A stretch of 64,000 nt of DNA from Chloroherpeton thalassium ATCC 35110 (GCF_000020525.1 NC_011026.1:1532001-1596000); one strand, 5' to 3'; positions 26,575-34,964 are shown, counted from the stretch's first letter. The notes: generated by a model from the sequence alone, not told the origin. A program made the numbers and translations.

Positions 26575-26603
26575 AAAATAAAAAAGCCGCCTTGCCGGCG
26601 GCC
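26575..26603 (-). terminator. Leftward terminator-like hairpin without a gene
   Basis: GCCGCC (26586-26591) pairs with GGCGGC (26597-26602) around TTGCC. The U-run lies on the minus strand (AAAAA at 26581-26585, more A beyond), so it would stop leftward transcripts. The flanking genes both run rightward, and bases 26604-26870 hold no ORF. See findings. Confidence 0.5.
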
Positions 26604-26870
26604 CTAACAAAAACAAAAGACAAATGAACAACAAATAGTACCTATAAACCACTTGCGTAACTTAAAAAAAGTTTTTGCACATGCAAGGCATTTTCTTTTG
26701 ATTTTTCCTGTATCAAAATTTCCTGCAATTCCTTATACTTTGCTTTGTCACACTGTTTGCAACGCACGTTGCTCAATGAAAACGCAGTGGGAGCTTGGCT
26801 GACGACATGAAAGGTTTAAATTCCCCCAACCGAGACAGATTTTTACAGAAAGGAGTTTGAACCGACTTTT

Positions 26871-27674
26871 ATGGACGAAGAACGCACGACTTCGGCGAGA
26901 TTTAAAAATTATTACGAAGTTTTAAGAGTTCGGCCTTATGACTCGCCGGAACTGATTCAAGCCGCTTTTCTGGCGCAAATCAAGCAATGGCATCCCGACC
27001 GATACGCCACTGCCGACGAGGACTCCAAAGCCGTGGCGGAGCATCGCACCAAGCTGATTTTGGAGGCTCGCCACCATCTTTGCCATCCCGACCGCAAATC
27101 GGCCTACGACCAAGAATTTGCCGAGCGTTACCCAAAACGCTTTGAGAAACTTTCCAACAAAGCGCGTCCCAAAGAACGCAAGCTCAATATCGATGATTTG
27201 CTCAATCGAGGCGCGTCCAAAAATTTAGAATCTCACACGCCCGAGTCTTGCACTTGCCAGTGGTACGATTTTTCCACGCGCATCAACCGCCGAACCAAGC
27301 AAGTGGTTTTCAACGCCTCGCATTTTCTTGAAGCCAATCCCACTTGCGATGTTCGTTTTCGCTTTAACTACAACCAACCTTGGACGCCCTTTGATCGCTC
27401 GCACAATCGGCGTGTTCAGTACGGCGACCTGAAGGTTGCCTTAGCCGAAATGCAGGCGCGCTATGTCGATGGCAAAGGCCGCGTCCATTACGCCAAGCCG
27501 CTGCGCAAGGTGATTATTTTATCGATTGATCCGTTTGAAGCCATGCGCGAAAAGGCGCTGATTTTGGAAGGGGAGTTGCGCAAGAAAAACCGCCTGGCGC
27601 TGAAAGTGGTCAGTGCGCTTGTCGGCGTGGGTCTTTTTGCCGTTCATGCGATTGAGCACAAGGTGTTTGGGTAG
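26871..27674 (+). CDS. Membrane-anchored J-domain protein
   Basis: Residues 12-90 of the 267-residue protein form a J-domain: YYEVLRVRPYDSPELIQAAF, the HPD triad at 41-43 and ARHHLCHPDRKSAYDQEF. It should stimulate an Hsp70 ATPase. The middle (about 105-235) is an unrecognised basic domain with SCTCQWYDFSTRINRRTKQVVFNASHF. The C-terminus is hydrophobic (about 243-263, LKVVSALVGVGLFAVHAI), suggesting a tail anchor with the J-domain in the cytoplasm. It lacks the Gly/Phe and zinc regions of DnaJ. AAAGGAG lies 14 bases before the ATG. Confidence 0.88.
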   Translation: MDEERTTSARFKNYYEVLRVRPYDSPELIQAAFLAQIKQWHPDRYATADEDSKAVAEHRTKLILEARHHLCHPDRKSAYDQEFAERYPKRFEKLSNKARPKERKLNIDDLLNRGASKNLESHTPESCTCQWYDFSTRINRRTKQVVFNASHFLEANPTCDVRFRFNYNQPWTPFDRSHNRRVQYGDLKVALAEMQARYVDGKGRVHYAKPLRKVIILSIDPFEAMREKALILEGELRKKNRLALKVVSALVGVGLFAVHAIEHKVFG

Positions 27675-27697
27675 GAATTTTTACGCGCCATCCTTTG

Positions 27698-27726
27698 GCC
27701 GCACGAGCACGCGCGGCGCTTTTTTT
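27698..27726 (+). terminator. Terminator of the J-domain gene
   Basis: GCCGC (27698-27702) pairs with GCGGC (27713-27717), followed by GCTTTTTTT, 24 bases after the stop. Confidence 0.75.
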
Positions 27727-27749
27727 AACCTTGAAAATCCTTACAAACT

Positions 27750-27780
27750 TTTGCCGATTGCCTTGGGTTGCGTACTTTTC
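27750..27780 (+). promoter_or_regulatory. Candidate FCB-type promoter of prfB
   Basis: TTTG (27750-27753) is separated by 19 bases from TACTTTTC (27773-27780), close to the Bacteroidota TTTG-N19-21-TAnnTTTG promoter. It lies 60 bases before the prfB ATG and after the preceding terminator. Confidence 0.35.
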
Positions 27781-27839
27781 TGGTTGCTTTAATTTTTACC
27801 GTAAAAAGTTTTACCAATAACCAATCAGGAGCACAACCC

Positions 27840-28941
27840 ATGTTTGAATTGCAGCGCGAAAACTTACAAGACATTTCAGAGCGACTTTCTTTGCTACGGG
27901 GGTTTCTTTGACATCGACGCACGCTTGAACGCAATTGCCGAACTGGAAAAAAAGACGGCAGCCGAGGGCTTTTGGAGCAACCAAGAATCGGCGCAAAAAG
28001 TCCTAAAAGAAATTAGCGGCCACCGCGAATGGACGGAAGATTTTCTCGATCTTGAAAAAACACTTCAAGGCGAGGAGGAATCGCTGGAAATCGCCGAAGA
28101 GCTGGAGGATGAATCCTATTTGGCTGAGGCTGAAAAAAATATAGATAAGCTGGATCGCGCGGTTCATGCGCTCGAATTTCGCAACATGCTCTCCGGCGCA
28201 GACGACAAGCGCAACGCCCTGCTTACCATCCATGCGGGCGCGGGCGGCACGGAGGCGCAAGATTGGGCAGACATGCTCTACCGCATGTACATGCGCTGGG
28301 CCGAACGGCGCGGCTTCAAGGTTTTCACCGACGATTATCAAGAAGGCGATGGCGCAGGCATCAAAACGGCCACGCTGGAAATTCAAGGTGATTATGCCTA
28401 TGGCTACTTGAAAGCCGAAAACGGTGTGCATCGCTTGGTACGCGTTTCGCCCTTCGATGCCAATGCACGCCGTCATACCTCGTTTGCCAGCGTTTATGCT
28501 TACCCCGAAGCGCCGGACGATGTGGAAATCGAAATTCGCAAGGAAGATTTGGAAATGGACACCTTCCGAAGCGGCGGCAAAGGCGGGCAAAACGTTAATA
28601 AAGTGGAAACCGCCGTGCGCATCAAGCACGTGCCATCGGGCATTGTGGTGGCCTGTCAGCAAGAGCGCTCTCAGTTTCAGAACCGCGAACGCGCCATGAA
28701 AATGCTTCGCTCAAGACTTTATCAGCTTAAGCGCGAAGAGGAAGAAGCCGCAAAGCTTGCGCTCGAGGGCAAAAAGAAGAAAATCGAGTGGGGCAGTCAA
28801 ATTCGCAGTTATGTGCTCGACGACCGGCGCATCAAAGACCATCGCACCAACCACGAAAGCTTCAATGTGGAAGCCGTTCTGGACGGCGACATCGATCAAT
28901 TTATCGAACGCTACTTGGCTGAATTCGGCGACGAAGGTTAA
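27840..28941 (+). CDS. prfB: Peptide chain release factor 2 with programmed +1 frameshift
   Basis: Translation starts at ATG 27840 (AGGAG 9 bases upstream), reads 23 codons and reaches an in-frame TGA at 27909-27911. A +1 slip at CTT-TGAC resumes at GAC 27910 and gives a protein of 366 residues. The slip site has the classical stimulator GGGGG three bases before CTT, as in E. coli prfB. The protein shows SPF (203-205, recognition of UGA/UAA) and GGQ (248-250, peptide release). The frameshift makes RF2 control its own synthesis: scarce RF2 favours the slip. Annotating only the long frame would give a false N-terminus. Confidence 0.96.
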
Positions 28942-28962
28942 ATCAAATGGCAATCGGAAACT

Positions 28963-29046
28963 TGTCATGCTGAGCTTCTTCTGGCAAAGCATTCAATTCG
29001 TCCAGTTTCCGTTAGATTCTTCGGCTAAGAAGCTCACAGAATGGCA
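28963..29046 (+). repeat. Copy of interspersed palindromic repeat (longer variant)
   Basis: It begins TGTCATGCTGAGCTTCTTC and ends GCTAAGAAGCTCACAGAATGGCA, with GATTCTTCGGC in the middle. It lies between prfB and nth. The rest of 28942-29172 shows no ORF. Confidence 0.7.
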
Positions 29047-29172
29047 TCGGTTTTTGTCATTGGTAGCGGAGATGAAGGTCGCTTGAATAAGAAGTTTGTC
29101 TCCGCTCAGCCAGCTACAGGTTGATTTTTTTTGCGTAAATAATTTCATGCTTAGCTAAAACGAATTTATAGG

Positions 29173-29211
29173 GCCGACTTTCTGAAAATATCTTCGGAAA
29201 TCGGCTCTTTT
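29173..29211 (+). terminator. Terminator-like hairpin just before the nth start
   Basis: GCCGACTTTC (29173-29182) pairs with GAAATCGGC (29197-29205), followed by TCTTTTTC. It ends about 9 bases before the next ATG. It may end prfB transcription 230 bases after its stop or regulate the following gene. Confidence 0.65.
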
Positions 29212-29219
29212 TCATTTTT

Positions 29220-29903
29220 ATGATAACTCAAAAAATTCACGAACTCACGCGCCAGCTTGAATCAATTTATGGCGAGCCGGCGGCGCGTAGAGAAGAGGCT
29301 GAAGGCAGCAATTGCTTCCAATCCACGCTGCTTGACGAACTTGTTGGGACGATTCTTTCTCAAAATACCAACGACCGCAACAGCTCGCGTGCGTTTGCTT
29401 CGCTCAAATCCGAATTTCCTGAATGGGCGATTTTGCTCGATGCGCCGGTTGCGGAAATTGCCAAATCGATTGAAATCGGTGGGCTTGCCAATCAAAAAGC
29501 GCAGCGCATAAAAGCGATTTTGCAGGAACTGGTGCGCACGCAAGGCGCGCTAAGTCTTGACTTTCTGGCCGATTTTTCCGACAAAGCCGTGCTTGAATTT
29601 CTCACTTCGTTTAAGGGCGTCGGTGTGAAAACAGCTGGCTGTGTGCTGCTTTTCGGACTTGGGCGCGATGTGTGCCCGGTGGATACGCACATTCACCGAA
29701 TTTTGAATCGGCTCGGCATTTTCAGCACCAAACACGCCGACGAGACCTTCGCCGAATTGCAACCGCATATTCCAACGGGAAAAGCTTATTCGCTTCATGT
29801 GAATCTCATCCGGCACGGCAAGCGCGTGTGTTGCGCGCGAAAACCCAATTGCCAAACCTGTATGCTTGCGGAAGATTGCGAATTTGCCCGAGCGAGTGAT
29901 TAG
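29220..29903 (+). CDS. Endonuclease III-like DNA glycosylase/AP lyase
   Basis: The 227-residue protein is an HhH-GPD base-excision-repair enzyme. It has TILSQNTNDRNS, the hairpin FKGVGVKTAGC with catalytic Lys137, and PVDTHIHRI with Asp155. A 4Fe-4S cluster loop C-x6-C-x2-C-x5-C ends the protein (CCARKPNCQTCMLAEDC). It removes oxidised pyrimidines and cuts abasic sites. It differs from canonical Nth by a longer N-terminus with an acidic insert. No Shine-Dalgarno site is seen because the hairpin described above occupies the leader. Confidence 0.93.
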   Translation: MITQKIHELTRQLESIYGEPAARREEAEGSNCFQSTLLDELVGTILSQNTNDRNSSRAFASLKSEFPEWAILLDAPVAEIAKSIEIGGLANQKAQRIKAILQELVRTQGALSLDFLADFSDKAVLEFLTSFKGVGVKTAGCVLLFGLGRDVCPVDTHIHRILNRLGIFSTKHADETFAELQPHIPTGKAYSLHVNLIRHGKRVCCARKPNCQTCMLAEDCEFARASD

Positions 29904-30234
29904 CGAGGTTTCAATCGTTTTTCAGAAAGGGCTGAAACCGAAGGAGGGTTTTAATTTTAGGCCAGGCCAAAAAAAGTTAAAAAAAGAGATAAATATATTT
30001 GATTTTTCGAATCAAAAGTTTGCGCGCTGCGTACAATGCTAAGTGAGTTTTGAATGTTCTTTGATGATTTGCGATTCCGGCACCACGGGACATAGATGAG
30101 GGAAACATAGATCTGATGGATATTCGTCTCTTAGTATGGGTTCTGCCAACTGCTAAGAAGACATTGAAAAGACTGGAAAACTTGAATGGGTTGTCGGAAT
30201 CGCATTTATTTGGATTTAAAGTTTTGCAAAATAG
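29904..30234. other. Gene-free interval ending at a strong terminator
   Basis: No ORF with coding character is seen; overlapping short frames on both strands have atypical composition. A strong rightward terminator closes the interval more than 330 bases after the nth stop, so the transcript has a long 3' tail or a small RNA is encoded here. Confidence 0.4.
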
Positions 30235-30267
30235 AGCTTCAACGAGCGTTTTGTTGAAGCTTTTTTT
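30235..30267 (+). terminator. Rho-independent terminator
   Basis: AGCTTCAAC (30235-30243) pairs perfectly with GTTGAAGCT (30253-30261), followed by TTTTTTT. It also separates the convergent gene ending at 30284. Confidence 0.9.
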
Positions 30268-30283
30268 ACGTCCACTCGACTTT

Positions 30284-31555
30284 TCAGGTTTTCTGTTTCT
30301 TTTTTTGTGCGGCGGGAAAAAGCACATTGTTCAAGATTAATCGGTAGCCAGGCGAATTTTTATGCAAATTCAAGTCGGTTGGCGGCTCGCCCACATGATG
30401 CTGATAGTCTTCCGGATCGTGCCCGCCGTAAAAGCAAAACTGCCCACGACCATAATTTCCATGAATATATTTCACTTCCTCCGAGCCTTTTTTTTCACCC
30501 ATAATAACGATCGATGATTTCACGCAGGATTTTCGAAACGAGGTTGTTTGACCGTAAAAATTTTTAATCACCGACGTGTGGCATTGCGTGAGCATGGTTG
30601 GCACGGGATCGTATTTGGCGCTAAATTCGAACAGTGTGAAATAATCGTTTTCCTCGCCGGTGGCGCTGCCGGTCATCTGCGGATTGATGTCGATGTCAGA
30701 TTTTGAATATTGGAAGGGGTTCATGTTGATGGTAAAATTCTCGAACGCGAAAGTTTTCTTAAAATCAATTTGCGATTGTGCGTTTGGGGTGGTTGGGTCG
30801 CCGTCGAATTCAGCCGGCACGATATCAATGCCTTCAGCCGAAAGTGCAATATCGTAGCTGTCCGGTGCGGAGCACATGGCGAACATGAATCCGCCCTGCG
30901 CCACATAGTCGCGAATGGCGCGCGCAACGGCTTTTTTTTGCTCGCTAACTTTTGAAAATCCGAGCCGTTCGGCCAGCTGTTCAGCGCTACGAACTTGACG
31001 AATGTACCAAGGCGCGTTGCGAAAAGCGGAAAAAAATTTGCCGTATTGTCCGGTAAAATCCTCATGGTGCACGTGCAGCCAATCGTATTTGGCCAAGTCG
31101 CCGCGCAAGACTTCCTCGTCCCAAAGTTTGTCGTAAGGAATTTCGGCGTAAGTTAAAACGAGCGTAACGGCATCGTCCCAAGGCAAGTTGGTTGGCGGCA
31201 CATAAACCACAATTTTGGGGGCTTTTTCAAGCTTCATGGTCGCCATGTTGTTGTCGTTTTGGGCAATGGATGCGAGCAGTTCGGAAGATTCTGCACTGGA
31301 AATGTCATCGAAGCTCACGCCGCGAATGGCAAGTTCGGTTTGTAGCGCTGGCAAAGCATCTACCAAAAACGAACCGCCGCGATAATTCAAAAGCCATTCC
31401 ACCGTAAGACCATGAGCCAAGCACCAATACGCGACGCCGTAAGCCTTCAGATGATCGGTTTGGTGCTTGTCCATAGGAATTAAAATCTTTTGAGCAGCGG
31501 CAAAATGTGGCGCAAAAAGAAATGCGAAAAGAATCAGAAAAAAATGTTTTTTCAT
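30284..31555 (-). CDS. Exported conserved protein, glutamine-amidotransferase-like
   Basis: The 423-residue protein has a signal peptide (MKKHFFLILFAFLFAPHFAAAQ). The mature part starts KILIPMDKHQTDHLKAYGVAYWCL and carries IVVYVPPTN, DWLHVHHEDFTGQYGKF, a GGFMFAMCSAPDSYDIAL strand-turn and GRGQFCFYGGHDPEDYQHH. Together these suggest a ThuA/BPL_N-type class-I amidotransferase-like fold, possibly with C in FAMCSAPD at the nucleophile-elbow position. Relatives have been labelled asparagine synthetase B, but I see no support for that chemistry. The ATG at 31555 is chosen because it starts the signal peptide. The TPR-like lipoprotein gene lies 49 bases upstream. Confidence 0.75.
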   Translation of the reverse strand: MKKHFFLILFAFLFAPHFAAAQKILIPMDKHQTDHLKAYGVAYWCLAHGLTVEWLLNYRGGSFLVDALPALQTELAIRGVSFDDISSAESSELLASIAQNDNNMATMKLEKAPKIVVYVPPTNLPWDDAVTLVLTYAEIPYDKLWDEEVLRGDLAKYDWLHVHHEDFTGQYGKFFSAFRNAPWYIRQVRSAEQLAERLGFSKVSEQKKAVARAIRDYVAQGGFMFAMCSAPDSYDIALSAEGIDIVPAEFDGDPTTPNAQSQIDFKKTFAFENFTINMNPFQYSKSDIDINPQMTGSATGEENDYFTLFEFSAKYDPVPTMLTQCHTSVIKNFYGQTTSFRKSCVKSSIVIMGEKKGSEEVKYIHGNYGRGQFCFYGGHDPEDYQHHVGEPPTDLNLHKNSPGYRLILNNVLFPAAQKKKQKT

Positions 31556-31604
31556 CGTGACGGTTTTTTCAAAAAAATCGGTCTTGCCGTTGGCGTCCTG
31601 AAGT

Positions 31605-33116
31605 TTACTTGCCGGCAAGTTGGCTCTGCTCTACCCTTTTGGTATGGTTGAAGCGAGCCACTTTTGAGAGCGCTTTTGCCCGGAAATATGTTGAAACAAT
31701 GCTCTCGGCCAGTTCTTGGGCTTCATTCTGCTTGCCAACGGTGGCCAGCGCTTCTACGATTTCCGCTTGAGCTTCTCCACGACAAAATAGAGACGGAAAG
31801 TACGCCCATTTAACCTCATGTTTCGCTTGGAGCGCTGCTTTCTCGGCTTCAAGTTTGTGACCAGCAAAAAAATAACTTGTTGCGATTCGCGCAAGCCCAA
31901 CAGGCTGCAGCGCTTCTGGTGCTTCCGACAAAAACATTTTCGCAAAAGTAGGATTGCCCAACGCGGCAAATCGCTGGGCGGTCAAAATCAAGGCGCGTGC
32001 TTTGAACAGCGTCGAGGGATCATAAGGATATATCTGCCCGGTGCTTGCCAAATTCAAGTCCGTTTGGCGAGCCATGTTTTCAAAAGCATCCAGAAGCTTA
32101 TACTTTACCCAAAACGTCTCATCAAATTTTCCCAGCCGGTCGTATTGGTAGAGCGCATGTGAAAGTGCATAAATTCTAACGTGAATATTTGGGCAAGTTC
32201 GAGCGGCTTCCCAAGCAAGGGTTAGAAAGTAGAGTCCATTATTTTCATCGTTTTTGGCAAAATAGGCCGTCATAACTTTGGTGAGCGTTTTGGCGCGAAC
32301 TTCACTATACCAAGCTGACTCAGCGAGCCTTCCCGCTTCATCGAGCAAGGCTTTGGCGGCTTTCGGTTCGCCCAATTTTCGCGATTCTTCGGCAACGCTC
32401 AGCAGCAAATCGACTTTTGTTTCTGTGAGCTCGTCGGCGTTTGTGCCCTGAAGCATTTTAAGCTCGGAAATGAGCTGTGTTGCGTCTTTTAAGCGGCCTC
32501 TTTCGGCAAAGTTCGTCGCCACTTTTGAAAGCAATTCAGCTTTGTGAACGGAATTTTGCAATACGCTTTCAAATTCAAGTGCGTGCTTGTTGCGATTTTT
32601 ATCCGCGTAAAGTGCGGCAATTTTGAACCACGCCTCATCGCGCAAAAGCGAATCTTGAATTTCCAGAATTTGAGAAAAAGCTTGATTTAAAAATCCTTTT
32701 TGAGCGAAGTTGACCGCGAGCGTCGCTTGTGCTTTTTGGCGTAAATCCTCTTTTCTAATTGCGGAAATCAGCGATTTTGCTTTTGCATGATTGCCGATTT
32801 GGGCAAATCCTTCAGCGAGTTCTGCGAGATGAAAATCCTGCCAGAGCGGTTTTTCCCTAAGCGCGTAGGTTTCCGCTTCATCCAGCAGCCGCTCAGCCTC
32901 AGCGCTATCGTTAATTGCCGATAAATCACGAGCGATGGCAAGCAAGGCCAAAAATTTCAATTGCGGGGTTTCAATGGTTTGCGCGGTGGAAATGGCGCGC
33001 TCAAAAGATGGGGTTTTGGAAGCGGGTTGCGCGAGCTCCGCTGCTTTTGATTGGGTGCAGCTTGCCAGAAAAAGCAGTGCACTTAAGCCGATACCGATTT
33101 GCCGAATTTTTCTCAC
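31605..33116 (-). CDS. TPR-like helical-repeat lipoprotein
   Basis: The 503-residue protein starts at GTG 33116, where AAAGGAG stands 5 bases upstream; a GTG 48 bases earlier is less likely. MRKIRQIGIGLSALLFLASC is a lipoprotein signal with Cys20. The rest is all-helical with TPR-like pairs (LLDEAETYALREKP, LAEGFAQIGNHAKAKSLI, ALYADKNRNKHALEF, VATNFAERGRLKDA, SYFFAGHKLEAEKAAL). It probably acts as an envelope protein-protein scaffold. Partners are unknown; its neighbours on both sides are also exported and share its orientation. Confidence 0.8.
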   Translation of the reverse strand: MRKIRQIGIGLSALLFLASCTQSKAAELAQPASKTPSFERAISTAQTIETPQLKFLALLAIARDLSAINDSAEAERLLDEAETYALREKPLWQDFHLAELAEGFAQIGNHAKAKSLISAIRKEDLRQKAQATLAVNFAQKGFLNQAFSQILEIQDSLLRDEAWFKIAALYADKNRNKHALEFESVLQNSVHKAELLSKVATNFAERGRLKDATQLISELKMLQGTNADELTETKVDLLLSVAEESRKLGEPKAAKALLDEAGRLAESAWYSEVRAKTLTKVMTAYFAKNDENNGLYFLTLAWEAARTCPNIHVRIYALSHALYQYDRLGKFDETFWVKYKLLDAFENMARQTDLNLASTGQIYPYDPSTLFKARALILTAQRFAALGNPTFAKMFLSEAPEALQPVGLARIATSYFFAGHKLEAEKAALQAKHEVKWAYFPSLFCRGEAQAEIVEALATVGKQNEAQELAESIVSTYFRAKALSKVARFNHTKRVEQSQLAGK

Positions 33117-33158
33117 ACGCACTCCTTTTGTCGCTAAAAAATTCAGGACTGTTTTTGC

Positions 33159-33190
33159 AATCACAGGCTGCGCCGCAGCTGTGATTTTTT
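33159..33190 (+). terminator. Rightward terminator-like hairpin without a gene
   Basis: ATCACAG (33160-33166) pairs with CTGTGAT (33179-33185) with CTGC/GCAG inside, followed by TTTTTT on the plus strand. Both neighbours run leftward, so no annotated transcript would use it. Confidence 0.5.
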
Positions 33191-33319
33191 ATTTCGGAAA
33201 TAGCTAAAACGATAAAAAATCGCTAAACGCTCCAGTTCAGCTTGAGGTGGTCATTTTTCCATAAAAGAAAAAACGCGATTTCAACTTCAGGTCAGTTTCA
33301 AGCGGCTTTGTCGCCAAAA

Positions 33320-34162
33320 TTACTTTTTCACAATGCCAATCACATTTGGTATGGGCGCGATGGTTTGGCTGCTGACGGGCGTTGTCAGAACCGATTCGTA
33401 AACGCCAGATTCATCTATTTCGATATGCTTATTTGAAAAATAAAGTTGCGCAACAGCGCCGCCATCGAGATACATGGCGCGCTGAATATCAATCGGAAGC
33501 TCAAGCAAAATATTGATAAAATCGTGCACCGTGTAGGGCGAGCGGCTGAAAATAAAGAGAATATTTCCATCGCCATCACTGCCGAGCGCGGCGATGCTCC
33601 ATTCATCGGGTTGCTCTTGCCAGACATTTTTTCGTCCGGGGGCAATCATCCGAATGCCTTGAAATTGAGATTGGTAAACGCTTTTCAGCGCGTCGTAATT
33701 TTGAACAGTTCGATCGATGATTTGCGCTTTTGGCAAATCTTTTTTTGTCGGATTGAACGCAAAAATCGTGTTGTCTTTGCTCAGGCGAGGATTATTAATA
33801 TGCGCGAAATTTTTCATCAGCGAGACCGCGCTGAGCATGTCGGCTTGAAACATCCCTGCATTGATAGCCGAAATAAGTCCGTGCTGCTTGCACCAGGCTT
33901 TAACCGAAAGCGGCGTTTTTGCGTGCTCAGACGCGCACATCAGCTTAAACGCATAATGCTCGGGGTTAATGCGAATCACGTAAATTTGCGAACTGCCAAT
34001 GCGTGAAGTTTGTGGCGATAAAAATCGTCCCACTTCCAATCCATTATCGATTTTTTGCCACGCGCTTCCTTGACTGTGAGAAATTTCTCCCGTTAGCAGC
34101 GTGAAAAATACGGTGGCAAGCATCCCGATAAAGCGGATATATTTATATCTCTTTCGCTGCAT
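33320..34162 (-). CDS. Exported phosphodiester glycosidase-family protein
   Basis: The 280-residue protein has an N-terminal signal or anchor (about 9-30, FIGMLATVFFTLLTGEISHS). It then shows NAGPA/DUF2233 landmarks: IYVIRINPEHYAFKLM, SAINAGMFQAD, GIRMIAPGR, WSIAALGSDGDGNILFIFSRSP and MYLDGGAVAQLYF. The fold is that of the uncovering enzyme that removes GlcNAc from phosphodiesters; bacterial members act in the envelope on unknown phosphodiester-linked sugars. It is the first of three leftward genes for exported proteins. Confidence 0.85.
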   Translation of the reverse strand: MQRKRYKYIRFIGMLATVFFTLLTGEISHSQGSAWQKIDNGLEVGRFLSPQTSRIGSSQIYVIRINPEHYAFKLMCASEHAKTPLSVKAWCKQHGLISAINAGMFQADMLSAVSLMKNFAHINNPRLSKDNTIFAFNPTKKDLPKAQIIDRTVQNYDALKSVYQSQFQGIRMIAPGRKNVWQEQPDEWSIAALGSDGDGNILFIFSRSPYTVHDFINILLELPIDIQRAMYLDGGAVAQLYFSNKHIEIDESGVYESVLTTPVSSQTIAPIPNVIGIVKK

Positions 34163-34268
34163 TTCTCTCCGCGATTGCGGCCATTTGCCCTGCGCAAACG
34201 GCCATTTTTAAACTGCGTTTCTAATTTGTAAAATGAGACTGAAAATTGGATAAAACAAATTCGTTTTG

Positions 34269-34964
34269 TTAGGAAATCTCCGTTGACGCATCGGATAAAG
34301 AAACAGGTTTAAAGCAGGCTTCGCTGTTATTTTTCGGCGAATTGACGAGCGATGAAATTTTGTAAGCGGCCATTTTTTCAGAGGGAAATGGTTGAAGCAA
34401 CTGGTGCAATTGAGCCGTTTCCGAAATCGAACGATCCAACCAACTGTCAATATTCGCTGGTGATAAAATGGCCGGCATTCGATTGTGAATGCTTGCCATC
34501 AGCGAGTTTGGCTCGGTGGTCACAATCGTGCAAGTACCGAGCGATTCGCCCGCCGGCGTGCGCCAAATTTCATAAAGTCCTGCGAGCGCAAACGGCTTTT
34601 CCGATTTCTGATAAATGTACATCGGAACTTTTCCCTTCGCCGATTTGCGCCATTCGTAAAATCCATTGGCGGGAATCATGCAGCGGCGTTTTTTAAACGC
34701 TTCTCGAAAACTTGGCTTTTCAGCAAGTGTTTCCGCCCGCGCGTTGATGAGCTTTTGGCCGATTTCCTCGCTTTTTGCCCAAGCGGGCACAAGTCCCCAG
34801 CGCAGCGCGCCCAGCCTGCGATTTTCATGCCCGACGATGGCTCGCAGAAATTGCTTGGGTGCAAGATTGTAGCTCGGCTCGGGAATGAACGCCGCAAATT
34901 CCCGAACGGAAAACAGTTCCGCCAGCTCATCAGGATTTGAGAATTGCGTAAAACGCCCGCACAT
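34269..34964 (-). CDS. SRAP protein (HMCES/YedK type)
   Basis: The 231-residue protein begins MCGRFTQF, and Cys2 is the residue that bonds covalently to abasic sites in single-stranded DNA, so the start at 34964 is fixed by function. YNLAPKQ, RWGLVPAWAK, NARAETLAEKPSFREAF, CMIPANGFYEW and HNRMPAIL (catalytic His) are all present. It protects replication forks from cleavage at abasic sites. The divergent metallophosphoesterase gene starts within 10-170 bases, depending on its true start. Confidence 0.95.
   Translation of the reverse strand: MCGRFTQFSNPDELAELFSVREFAAFIPEPSYNLAPKQFLRAIVGHENRRLGALRWGLVPAWAKSEEIGQKLINARAETLAEKPSFREAFKKRRCMIPANGFYEWRKSAKGKVPMYIYQKSEKPFALAGLYEIWRTPAGESLGTCTIVTTEPNSLMASIHNRMPAILSPANIDSWLDRSISETAQLHQLLQPFPSEKMAAYKISSLVNSPKNNSEACFKPVSLSDASTEIS

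Noticed and set aside
29977-30327. 116-codon leftward ORF overlapping the end of the amidotransferase-like gene
   Set aside because: It crosses a perfect terminator hairpin, has a Lys/Arg/Asn-rich composition and no ribosome site.
30284-31555. Assignment as asparagine synthetase B
   Set aside because: The protein is exported and lacks the N-terminal Cys2 glutaminase and the ATP-pyrophosphatase motif SGGxDS.
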